Position numbers and translations under genes: made by a program
Part shown: positions 1-7,157 of the stretch, piece by piece
Numbering within the stretch: the stretch's first letter is position 1
Layout: every line of letters begins with the position of its first letter
Source of the DNA: Paludibacteraceae bacterium
Lineage (GTDB): Bacteria > Bacteroidota > Bacteroidia > Bacteroidales > Paludibacteraceae
DNA length: 64,000 bases
Assembly (NCBI GenBank): GCA_017447875.1
Contig: JAFSMP010000025.1
Location: forward strand, 1-64,000
Reading direction: 5' to 3'
Notes under the pieces: generated by a model
The model's database searches: none
What the model was told of the DNA's origin: nothing
What the model saw: the letters and a program-made list of their open reading frames with translations, nothing else

Positions 1-3000
1 AATCGTAGCTGTCTCTTCAGCGTCGCAATAATCACCAGTAGAAGTCTGCGATGCAGTAATGGTAACCGAACCGGCCGTTGAGGAAGAGAACGTATATCCG
101 TCAGCAGCAATCGTTCCTGTTCCGGACGTTACGCTGAACGTAACATCGTCCGTTGTATTACTGGACGACCACAATGTACGCAAATCTACGGAAGAGCCAC
201 CGATGGTATAACTTTCATTACTCAGAGATGCCGACGGGTCAGTACAATCCGCCTCAAAGGTTGCCGTTACCGTCACACCGTACGCGGGCATGGTGAAGGT
301 AGCATCTTTATCTGTTGCATCGCTCAATGAGACAGAAGCAGTTACATCCGCCGAGGTGGAGGTGTTGGTAATGGTCCAACTGCTGAAATGGTAGCCGTCA
401 TCCGGCGTGGCGGCAAGAGTTATCGTATTGCCGTAGTTGGCAGTTTTGGTCGCACTGCCTGCCGAGCCGTCACCTACTTTAATGGTGTAATCACCATTAC
501 TCGGCGAAGAATATGTTACACTATAATTTATCAACCCGAACGTAACCGTCACCGTCGCATCGGCAGTACCCATTGTCAAAGTGGTGGTATTACTATTGCC
601 TGAACCGCTTGGACTTATACTTGCACTTGTGCCGCTGACAGCCCAGTTCGTCACCTGATAACCCGTTGCAGGTACAGCGGTGATGGTTGTAGTGCTGTCT
701 TCAGCAAGAGTTGTCTTAGCCGCCGACACTGTACCATAGGTAGTTGTCCCGGTACTGGTCACCGCCGAAACGCTATGCGTCTTCTTATAGCGGATACCCC
801 ATAATGTACGGCTTGAGTTCTTGGCATACAAATAGTATGTTCCAGCAGCAACAGTTATAACGCTATAATTTTTAGCTGTAACTTCCGTCTCAGATGATCC
901 ATTAGACAAATAAATATTATTATTCGCCCATACTTCTAATTGTCCGGCTGCCGGTATCTTGAACTGCACGGCGCGAGAAGATGGTACATAAGAAGTGACG
1001 TTTGCCGCTCCCTTGAAATACATGCATTCCGTAACGGCAGAAGCATTCGTCAGACTTTGACTGCTAATCGTTTTGGAACTCATCGGACTTGTATTTCCAC
1101 TATCATCATTACTTGTTCCGACACCCAACAGATTGAAACGCTGGTCGCTGGAAACACCCGGATAGTACTGCTCTGAACCTACCGTTACTCCTGCCGGCAC
1201 CATCGCTGATGCTCCGTAGAAAGTTCCGCTAACCAAATCAACCATACTTATCGCCGTCCATTTGGCGTAAAGAGTGATGTTAGCCGTGTAAGCTGTTGCG
1301 CCGAGCGACTCGCCTGCCGAGGTGGTACAAGTGCTATTGGTGTACCATCCGCCGAACACATAACCGGCTTTAACCGCTTTCTTCAATGCGGTAGCCGTGC
1401 CATAAGTATGGTTCGTCGGCTGATTACCTACATGATAACCGGTAAATGCCACATCACCGCCGTCCTTGTAGGTGATGGAATAGGTGATTGGCGTGCAAGA
1501 TGCATTTATCTCGCAATCCGCCAATATGGCGTACTTGCCCGTTACCCCTGCTGCGGCAGCGGTGTGCTGCTCAAAGGCATCCTCTGTCAGCGATACCGAG
1601 CCAAACTCATAACCGGTACTCGGCGACACCGTCACGCCTACATAGCGCGTCGGATTGACACTGCTGCCCGAAGACAGGGCACTGCTCGTCGAGAAATCAT
1701 CCGCCGTGTATTGAACCATTGTCACCGTACAGTTCGTTCCCGTCGCTGTTACGGTGTATTGGGGCAACGAGACACCCGTACTTTCATCTTCAAATGTGTT
1801 GGTTGATGTTCCTCCGTTCACATTGTAGTACTGGCAATCACGTTCCAAAGTACTTGTAGAGGTCGGACACAGATATACATCGCGAGCTACACCGTATTTC
1901 TGATAGGTAGTCTGTTTGTCCATCTGATAGTCATTACCTGTCCCCGTCCATTGGTTTTCATATGGCTGATAGATATTCTTATCATTCGTCCAACCGGCTG
2001 CGTTGGCAATGGCAAACTCTGTATGGTAATCCCACTGGTCTGTTTCTTGTGAGTACAGATATTTGGTTCCTGCTACCTTAGTCATCGGTCCCCAAGCACT
2101 ATTATAGGTACTATGCCCCATACGCACATAGGCAGTAGTCCACGTGGAGTAGTTGCGGTTATCGAAATAGACCGTCATGTCGTCCAGCGTGATGTTGCTC
2201 CAAGTGTTGTTATGAGCAGAATTGTCTTGATCGTTTACTTTCCAGTCTGTAATAAGGTTTTTGTTGGCATCTATCGTTATGTCATTTGACTGATTGGTTT
2301 TATTGTCAAATGTCGGCGTTGTTGTCCCACTTGGGTGACGTGTCAGGATAACACCTTCCCATGTGCCTTCAGGAACAGTGTATGCCCATACATCTTTGTT
2401 TTCGGATGTGGTCTGTACCTGCCATGATGCCGCTTCCGACCATGCATTAGTGCTTGTCGTATTGTTATAGAAATATGCAAAGAATTTAGGACTATCATTG
2501 TTCCACCAACTCCATGCATCACGCAAGAAATACAATTTCTCCGTTCCGTCATATGTACGTGCGGAAGAAGCCGAACCATATTCAACACGAGCCCCATATA
2601 GTTTCTCATTATTAGACATGACTAACTTGTATATAGTTCCTTGAGAAAAAGAACCTGTTACAACAATAGAATCTGCTGCGTCTTTTGCTCCAACACTTCC
2701 TTTAGCAAGAGTGGCACTAGCAGTTGTTCCATCTTGCAATGTAAAAGTTGCTGTAGCATCTTTATTGGAGACATAGAAATAAAATACAAATTTACTAATA
2801 GCCCCATCACCAGACATCATTATGTAATAGGTTGATTTGTTTCCATTCCGCCCCGTCCAACTTATCCCATTAACGGTATTACCGCTACTGGCATCTATTG
2901 ATTTAGTAGAACCTGTTGAAATACTTATTCCGTTTATAGTATAAAAATTACCTTGTTTGTTAATAGTGCTAGGACCTGTTGTCGAAGATGAAGCGAAATC

Positions 3001-3282
3001 CATAATAGCACTACTCCCCCACGCGTGTCCGATGCTCATCGCTAAAACGCAGAAAATCATCGCCGCGTAGCGAAGATAACGAGAGCGGAACGAGAGCGGA
3101 ACGGAGGCGGAACGGAGGCAAGTGCTACTTAATGCCTCTTTTTCGGCATTTTTACCGCTAAGCGACATTAGCCTTGACTGTCGGTTCACCGTCGGTTCAC
3201 CGTCGGGATTGGATGCACTTACTGTCATCCCATTTCTCTTACTGCATCCCTGCAGCATTTGAGTTAAGTTAAAATTTTTCAT
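1..3282 (-). CDS. Large secreted InlB B-repeat protein, partial (C-terminus outside the window)
   Basis: An open frame of 1094 codons runs from ATG at 3282 to the window edge without a stop. About 65 polar residues precede a signal-like segment (MIFCVLAMSIGHAWG, about 75-89), so the real start may be further in. The middle is Ser/Thr/Asn-rich. Residues about 597-675 form a Listeria-Bacteroides InlB B-repeat, with GYVFGGWYTN and ending in LYAKWT. Two later segments (about 874 and 962, GYQVTNW and GYHFSSW) look like divergent InlB-type repeats. Such proteins are exported, and many Bacteroidales members carry a C-terminal secretion tail, which cannot be seen here. It is probably a cell-surface or secreted adhesin-like protein. 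No -33/-7 promoter was recognised upstream. Two groups of 11-bp tandem repeats lie in the N-terminal coding segment. Confidence 0.75.
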   Translation of the reverse strand, partial: MKNFNLTQMLQGCSKRNGMTVSASNPDGEPTVNRQSRLMSLSGKNAEKEALSSTCLRSASVPLSFRSRYLRYAAMIFCVLAMSIGHAWGSSAIMDFASSSTTGPSTINKQGNFYTINGISISTGSTKSIDASSGNTVNGISWTGRNGNKSTYYIMMSGDGAISKFVFYFYVSNKDATATFTLQDGTTASATLAKGSVGAKDAADSIVVTGSFSQGTIYKLVMSNNEKLYGARVEYGSASSARTYDGTEKLYFLRDAWSWWNNDSPKFFAYFYNNTTSTNAWSEAASWQVQTTSENKDVWAYTVPEGTWEGVILTRHPSGTTTPTFDNKTNQSNDITIDANKNLITDWKVNDQDNSAHNNTWSNITLDDMTVYFDNRNYSTWTTAYVRMGHSTYNSAWGPMTKVAGTKYLYSQETDQWDYHTEFAIANAAGWTNDKNIYQPYENQWTGTGNDYQMDKQTTYQKYGVARDVYLCPTSTSTLERDCQYYNVNGGTSTNTFEDESTGVSLPQYTVTATGTNCTVTMVQYTADDFSTSSALSSGSSVNPTRYVGVTVSPSTGYEFGSVSLTEDAFEQHTAAAAGVTGKYAILADCEINASCTPITYSITYKDGGDVAFTGYHVGNQPTNHTYGTATALKKAVKAGYVFGGWYTNSTCTTSAGESLGATAYTANITLYAKWTAISMVDLVSGTFYGASAMVPAGVTVGSEQYYPGVSSDQRFNLLGVGTSNDDSGNTSPMSSKTISSQSLTNASAVTECMYFKGAANVTSYVPSSRAVQFKIPAAGQLEVWANNNIYLSNGSSETEVTAKNYSVITVAAGTYYLYAKNSSRTLWGIRYKKTHSVSAVTSTGTTTYGTVSAAKTTLAEDSTTTITAVPATGYQVTNWAVSGTSASISPSGSGNSNTTTLTMGTADATVTVTFGLINYSVTYSSPSNGDYTIKVGDGSAGSATKTANYGNTITLAATPDDGYHFSSWTITNTSTSADVTASVSLSDATDKDATFTMPAYGVTVTATFEADCTDPSASLSNESYTIGGSSVDLRTLWSSSNTTDDVTFSVTSGTGTIAADGYTFSSSTAGSVTITASQTSTGDYCDAEETATI
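3081..3119. repeat. 11-bp tandem repeats in the N-terminal coding segment
   Basis: On the plus strand GAGAGCGGAAC occurs twice, then GGAGGCGGAAC, then a partial GGAGGC. These are three full 11-bp units (33 bp, so frame is kept) inside the extension upstream of the signal-like segment. Confidence 0.85.
3181..3213. repeat. 11-bp tandem repeat, second site
   Basis: TCGGTTCACCG is present twice in exact tandem, followed by a degenerate third unit TCGGGATTGGA. The period matches the 3081 site, although the sequence is different. Confidence 0.8.
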
Positions 3283-3489
3283 GATGTTAAATATTTTAGT
3301 TAATTATTTTTGTTTTCTATCTTTTTCAAAGATGCCATCCAATTCCCCTTTTTTAATCTCCTCCTCTTTTTCATCAATCACTTTCAGGAATTCAATGCTT
3401 CTTTCTTTGTCATGATATTTTGATTATGTTGTATTCCTTATTGTTTATACGCGTGCGTATGCGCGCTATTTAATTTTCGCTTGCAGCAA

Positions 3490-4203
3490 TTAGGCAAATA
3501 GTGCCGCTATTAGTGCATGCGATGCCGCTCCCGCGATAATTCGAGGAAGTGCTTCTCCTATTCTATTCAGTAGTTCATCCGTACCATCTTCAGCGACTTT
3601 CTCTATTAATTTAGAGAAAAACTTCTTCATTCCCTTAATCAAAGGAGCGTTAGGTTCTTCTTCTATCCCAGCTGCAATCAACTCTCCCATTAATGCTGCT
3701 CGTGTTTGCTCCGGTACATATTCCACGTATAGCGCAGACATAGCCTCCGGAGTCATCTTAACTAAGTCCCGATTAAACGATCCATCTGTTACGAACCCCA
3801 AAGAACGCAATTTATATTTCAAATGATCTATTAATAGCGGGTTATCTATATCAATGCCTATCATCTTGTCCGAGCCTGTCAAGAAACGTGGTTTGGACAA
3901 TGCTTCAATAAGCGCTTTATCCACATCAAAACCTTGCTCACGGCTAAGTGCGGATGCATATATCAAGTTACGTGCTTTAGAACTGGTCACATGCAAAGCT
4001 TGTACTACTTCATAAGCTTGTGGATTCATATTTATCAGTCCAAGATCTTGCATAGCCTTGAACATCATATTATCCACATCACGCTTACTCATACTGCCGA
4101 ACGATGGTCTGCGGTACTGTTCCAATAACTCAGCCAATACTTCTTTGGCTTTTTCCTCTTTCCCGTCGAACGAAGCCGCTTCGATTTTTGGTAAATTAAT
4201 CAT
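3490..4203 (-). CDS. Unknown cytosolic protein, second gene of a two-gene unit
   Basis: This 237-residue protein has no motif that I recognise. The N-terminal half is charged and helical-looking. The middle (about 90-165) contains a regular D-x-D-rich stretch and a SFNRDLVKMTPEAMSALYVEYVP segment. The last 20 residues are Ala/Ile-rich and could form an amphipathic or membrane-touching helix. There is no signal peptide. It lies 19 bp downstream of the two-TM protein gene on the same strand, so the two are probably co-transcribed. Its place in an island with a nuclease, an ATPase and a toxin-antitoxin remnant makes a defence or conflict role possible, but that is inference from position only. 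Confidence 0.6.
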   Translation of the reverse strand: MINLPKIEAASFDGKEEKAKEVLAELLEQYRRPSFGSMSKRDVDNMMFKAMQDLGLINMNPQAYEVVQALHVTSSKARNLIYASALSREQGFDVDKALIEALSKPRFLTGSDKMIGIDIDNPLLIDHLKYKLRSLGFVTDGSFNRDLVKMTPEAMSALYVEYVPEQTRAALMGELIAAGIEEEPNAPLIKGMKKFFSKLIEKVAEDGTDELLNRIGEALPRIIAGAASHALIAALFA

Positions 4204-4222
4204 ATTGTGTTTTTACAAGTTT

Positions 4223-4969
4223 TTAGTTTGGGTTATTATCTCTTTCTTCTCTCTCTTTCCAAGACTGATCTTCTTCTTGCTCAACTCCTGATATATCTTC
4301 TGTCAAGGTTACCTCTAACTTCACCAAAAGCCTATATAACTCGTGATATTGCATCAATGCATTGGTGAAAGTCATCTTTTCGCCGTTATCTTCTTCTATA
4401 TCTAATGCATAGCACAAAAAGACATTAGATGCTTTGACTAAGAAATCATGAAGATCACCTAATAGCTTTTTAGTCTCCTCCGGTAAAAGTTTGGTATTCT
4501 TCATACAACCTACATATACCATTAGAGGTTGCAGTCTCTCATATGTCTCACTAGCCAATAACTTAGACTCCTCTTCTTTGATTCTTTTTAATGCATAACT
4601 TTGGAACGGAAGATATAATTCATCAAGAATTTCCATCTGCGATTGAATCTCCCGTAGTACAAGTTCTGTTGCATGGGATTGTGCATTCCTGTCTTTCTGA
4701 TGATTTTCTATTGTGTGAATCATTACTGTCAGAACAACAAATGCTATAACATTCAACATTCCAGCTATGCCGGCTATATAATCACCAAATTCAGACCAGC
4801 GTTTGTGGTCTGATGATATGCCTCCACAAAAATAGCACATGTACAGAATAATAGATGCGGAAATCAGTCCAGCAATCAGCACGACAAAGACTCCAATAAG
4901 AACCTTTGCCTTGTCTAAAGACTTCCACCATCCTTTAAACTTTGCACATATTTTCTTCTCATTTGCCAT
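4223..4969 (-). CDS. Two-TM membrane protein, possible abortive-infection-like protein
   Basis: This 248-residue protein has transmembrane segments at about 23-46 and 66-87. Between them is a short loop containing WSEFGDYIAGIAG, and a charged, mostly helical cytosolic domain of about 160 residues follows. The W-x-x-FGD-x-x-G layout directly before the second TM resembles putative phage abortive-infection membrane proteins (PF16872-like). The match is from memory and weak. The C-terminus is very acidic and Gln/Glu-rich. It is followed after 19 bp by the unknown 237-residue gene, so the two probably form a unit. No standard promoter was seen just upstream. Confidence 0.6.
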   Translation of the reverse strand: MANEKKICAKFKGWWKSLDKAKVLIGVFVVLIAGLISASIILYMCYFCGGISSDHKRWSEFGDYIAGIAGMLNVIAFVVLTVMIHTIENHQKDRNAQSHATELVLREIQSQMEILDELYLPFQSYALKRIKEEESKLLASETYERLQPLMVYVGCMKNTKLLPEETKKLLGDLHDFLVKASNVFLCYALDIEEDNGEKMTFTNALMQYHELYRLLVKLEVTLTEDISGVEQEEDQSWKEREERDNNPN

Positions 4970-5047
4970 CTTCTTATCTCGCTTTGCTCAAACGATTTTT
5001 CCTTATCTTTGTGTTTTTTTTATTCGTTTAATTAGTTTTTGGACCAT

Positions 5048-5070
5048 TTGTCATATTGAAAAACAAGTAG
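5048..5070 (+). repeat. Left inverted repeat of cassette 1 (L1)
   Basis: This 23-bp stretch contains CATATTGAAAAACAA and matches the reverse complement of 6456-6478 at 20 of 23 positions. It lies downstream of the DUF1016 gene and overlaps the T-tract of that gene's terminator. Confidence 0.65.
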
Positions 5071-5094
5071 ATGACACACATTGTGCATCATCTA
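5061..5094 (-). terminator. Rho-independent terminator of the DUF1016 gene
   Basis: TAGATGA at 5068-5074 pairs with TCATCTA at 5088-5094, with further CACA/GTG pairing inside. On the minus strand the hairpin is followed by CTTGTTTTTC. Confidence 0.7.
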
Positions 5095-5137
5095 CAAACA
5101 GATTAGATCTTTTCATTGCGGACTTGCCGCAGAAAGA

Positions 5138-6364
5138 TTACATAAGTCGCTTCAGGTCTTCAGCTGAAGGAAGCGCGTTTCGGTACATCTCCGGCAACTC
5201 GCTCGTGGAATGATAAGTTGCCACTCCCATCGGTTTGCTCATATCTCGCAGCGTAAACTCTACTTCTGTATTATCTTTATCGCGACAGAGCAGAATTCCT
5301 ATCGATGGATTCTCTTCCGGTAATTTAACCAACGAGTCCAGAGCCGACAAGTAGTAATTGAGTTTTCCGGCATATTCCGGTTGGAACTCGCCGCCTTTCA
5401 GTTCGATGGCTACCAAACATCGCATTCTTCGGTGATAGAACAGCAAATCCAATTTGCGCTCCTTGCCGTTCACGATTATACGGTACTGCTCGCCCATAAA
5501 AGCAAACTCACCTCCAAGCGACATCATGAAGTTTTTTACGTTCTTCACAATCAGCTCTTCTACATTCAACTCATCCACCAAGTCAGGATTCTCAATCACC
5601 AGAAAATCAAGCACATTATCTTCCTTGAAGGTCTGCATCGCTACTTGGCGTTGCTTCTCGTCAGGAATGGTAAGCGCAAAATTACTCGGCATCGAACCTT
5701 GCAGATGATAGAGATCCGTAGCAAGAAGTTGATGTAATTGCCGTTTACCAATAAAATCTCTGGCTGCTTTCCGTACATAAAACCAACGTTCGGCATAATC
5801 CTCAACCTGCGAAATAATATCGATATGTAGGGTAAATCCAACTCGTAAGAAAGACTCAATATCTGCTACATCTAATTCGTTCGCCATTGGCGAACATTTT
5901 GCATCGTCTATTTCGTTCGCCAGTGGCGAACGCTTTACAATTGGCTGTTTTTTTGCACTTTCCATTTCGTTCACACCCTGCGAACGAATTATGTTCGGCA
6001 GTGCCGAACGAAAGTCGATGAGCTCAATTCTCTCCACTACCGGCACTACAGCAAACGTACTTTCTGCTTGCGGTTCGAACACCGGTTGCCAAGCCTCATA
6101 GAACAAACGCATCTTACGCATATTGCCTTCAGAGAATCCTGTTAGTCCGGGCATTTCTTGCTGCAACTGGTTGGAGATGTTCTTGAGTGCTCCACTGCCC
6201 CACTTCGCATTGCGCGTGTTGAGCGATATAAACTTGCCTACTGAGTAATACAGACGCAAGGTCTCACCGTTAGCCAATCTGGCAGCACGATAACGGCAAA
6301 CGCTAATTGCCTCACGAATCTTCTTTACTTCGTCGATGTAGTTCTGTCGAATTGATTGCTCCAT
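5138..6364 (-). CDS. DUF1016 / YhcG-type PD-(D/E)XK nuclease
   Basis: This 408-residue protein has the YhcG N-terminal helical domain (about 1-110, with RLANGETLRLYYSVGKFIS and WGSGALKNISNQLQ) and a C-terminal PD-(D/E)XK nuclease domain. The catalytic pattern is visible as KLDLLFYHRRMRCLVAIELKGG, with D and ExK residues. Between them is a low-complexity linker of repeating SPxANE-like units. These are encoded by four DNA palindromes (5879-6009). An ATG at 6382 is in frame, but it overlaps the -7 element, so translation most likely starts at 6364 on a very short leader. The family is thought to act in DNA or RNA cleavage linked to restriction or mobile DNA, and its target is unknown. The gene sits between inverted repeats. 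Confidence 0.85.
   Translation of the reverse strand: MEQSIRQNYIDEVKKIREAISVCRYRAARLANGETLRLYYSVGKFISLNTRNAKWGSGALKNISNQLQQEMPGLTGFSEGNMRKMRLFYEAWQPVFEPQAESTFAVVPVVERIELIDFRSALPNIIRSQGVNEMESAKKQPIVKRSPLANEIDDAKCSPMANELDVADIESFLRVGFTLHIDIISQVEDYAERWFYVRKAARDFIGKRQLHQLLATDLYHLQGSMPSNFALTIPDEKQRQVAMQTFKEDNVLDFLVIENPDLVDELNVEELIVKNVKNFMMSLGGEFAFMGEQYRIIVNGKERKLDLLFYHRRMRCLVAIELKGGEFQPEYAGKLNYYLSALDSLVKLPEENPSIGILLCRDKDNTEVEFTLRDMSKPMGVATYHSTSELPEMYRNALPSAEDLKRLM
5879..6009. repeat. Four 17-bp hyphenated palindromes inside the DUF1016 gene
   Basis: GTTCGCCATTGGCGAAC (5879-5895), GTTCGCCAGTGGCGAAC (5915-5931), an imperfect GTTCACACCCTGCGAAC (5969-5985) and GTTCGGCAGTGCCGAAC (5993-6009). The starts are 36, 54 and 24 bp apart, all multiples of 3, so the reading frame is kept. 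Confidence 0.9.
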
Positions 6365-6378
6365 TTGCGAAATTTTTC

Positions 6379-6410
6379 GCAAAGTTACAACTTTTTTCTG
6401 ACATATGCAA
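6379..6410 (-). promoter_or_regulatory. Bacteroidetes promoter of the DUF1016 gene
   Basis: On the minus strand TTGCATATGTC begins at 6410 and TAACTTTGC at 6387, a spacing of 23 nt. The expected start of transcription (about 6372) leaves a leader of only about 8 nt before ATG 6364. Confidence 0.75.
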
Positions 6411-6455
6411 GTTTTTAGGCAATTATTCGTCCTATACCTCGCTTTTTTCGCTAAT

Positions 6456-6501
6456 CTGTTTGTTTTTCAATATGTCAATGATCGCTTGCCTCGGTTTAAA
6501 G
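6456..6501 (+). repeat. Right inverted repeat of cassette 1 plus shared end sequence (R1)
   Basis: 6456-6478 is the inverted partner of 5048-5070. The following segment, ATGTCAATGATC then GCTTGCCTCGGTTTAAAG, recurs in related form at 8464-8499 and 9124-9159. Confidence 0.65.
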
Positions 6502-6566
6502 TCTCGCTGCCCGACCGCACTATCTATCTCTGTGTTTTTTATCTTATTCTCTTTTCGAGTTCTTTA

Positions 6567-6621
6567 TCCGATCCATTCCCGATCCAATGTCGGTCCATTG
6601 TCGCTCCATCTCCGAGAGATA
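6567..6621. repeat. Degenerate 11-bp repeat array
   Basis: Five consecutive 11-bp units are TCCGATCCATT, CCCGATCCAAT, GTCGGTCCATT, GTCGCTCCATC and TCCGAGAGATA. A related block in reverse orientation lies at 9950-9981. Confidence 0.8.
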
Positions 6622-6706
6622 ACCAAATTCAGCTTAGTCCTTTTTTACTTGGTCCTTTTTTTATATTTTTGCTTTGCACTTTCTGAACTTTCGTTATGGT
6701 TGGAGC

Positions 6707-6750
6707 TGGTTATTACCTGGATATTAGCTACCTATTTCCTGGCTATTCTC
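6707..6750. repeat. Second degenerate 11-bp array
   Basis: Four 11-bp units are TGGTTATTACC, TGGATATTAGC, TACCTATTTCC and TGGCTATTCTC. TATT is kept at the same phase in each. Confidence 0.65.
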
Positions 6751-7002
6751 CTTTCGTCTCCACAACTTCATCTATCTCATCACCCATTTTATTCACCCAT
6801 TTCATTTTTTGCGTGAAACTTTGGAACTTTGATACTTTCGCCTCAATGTGCTTACTTACAGCCATTTACAAAGAAATTCCAAAGTATCAAAGTTTCATCC
6901 GTCATTTCATCTTTTCAGCTTGGTCCTTTTCACTCCACTTGGTCCTTTTTTATATTTTTGCTTTGCACTTTTGCATTTTTGGCACTTTTACATAGTTTTC
7001 TG

Positions 7003-7020
7003 GACATACTGAAAAATGAG
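7003..7020 (+). repeat. Left inverted repeat of cassette 2 (L2)
   Basis: GACATACTGAAAAATGAG is the inverted partner of 8456-8473, with 17 of 18 positions matching. Confidence 0.65.
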
Positions 7021-7047
7021 AAAATGTACATATATCGCAAAACTTCC

Positions 7048-7093
7048 AAGTAAAACACCACAATTCTTCAAAGTAAAATGCCGCAATTCTTCA
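7048..7093 (+). promoter_or_regulatory. Two 23-bp direct repeats upstream of the ATPase promoter (possible operator)
   Basis: 7048-7070 and 7071-7093 agree at 20 of 23 positions; both begin AAGTAAAA and end CAATTCTTCA. They end 8 bp before the -33 element, a position typical of regulator binding sites. Confidence 0.5.
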
Positions 7094-7100
7094 AAATAAT

Positions 7101-7132
7101 TTGCATAATTCATTTATTTTTAGTAATTTTGC
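7101..7132 (+). promoter_or_regulatory. Bacteroidetes promoter of the ATPase gene
   Basis: TTGCATAATTC at 7101 is followed 23 nt later by TAATTTTGC (7124-7132). It lies 25 bp before ATG 7158. Confidence 0.8.
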
Positions 7133-7157
7133 AGCCGATTTACTAAAACTATCAATT

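Larger units (their letters stand above)
6411..7100. other. Non-coding repeat-rich stretch between the nuclease and ATPase genes
   Basis: I see no credible gene here. It holds the right repeat of cassette 1 (6456-6501), degenerate 11-bp arrays (6567-6621 and 6707-6750), a direct repeat of about 53 bp (6630-6682 and 6916-6971, each with two CTTGGTCCTTTT-like blocks), and a 13-bp inverted repeat ACTTTGATACTTT (6826-6838 with 6881-6893). The left repeat of cassette 2 (7003-7020) and a 23-bp tandem repeat (7048-7093) follow. The plus strand is strongly pyrimidine-rich. Confidence 0.7.

Noticed and set aside
3304..3430. Short minus-strand frame reading IEFLKVIDEKEEEIKKGELD-like residues
   Set aside because: It looks protein-like but has no ATG and only about 40 codons between stops; only an internal GTG could start it. 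Possibly a gene remnant.
5879..6009. CRISPR-like array of palindromic repeats
   Set aside because: Units are irregularly spaced, lie inside an intact coding sequence, have no unique spacers of constant length, and no cas genes are present.
6307..7053. Plus-strand ORFs between the nuclease and ATPase genes
   Set aside because: They are shadows of pyrimidine-rich repeats and overlap promoters and inverted repeats.
7101..7157. Upstream start for the AAA ATPase
   Set aside because: The extension would begin with the TTG of the -33 element and run through the promoter.
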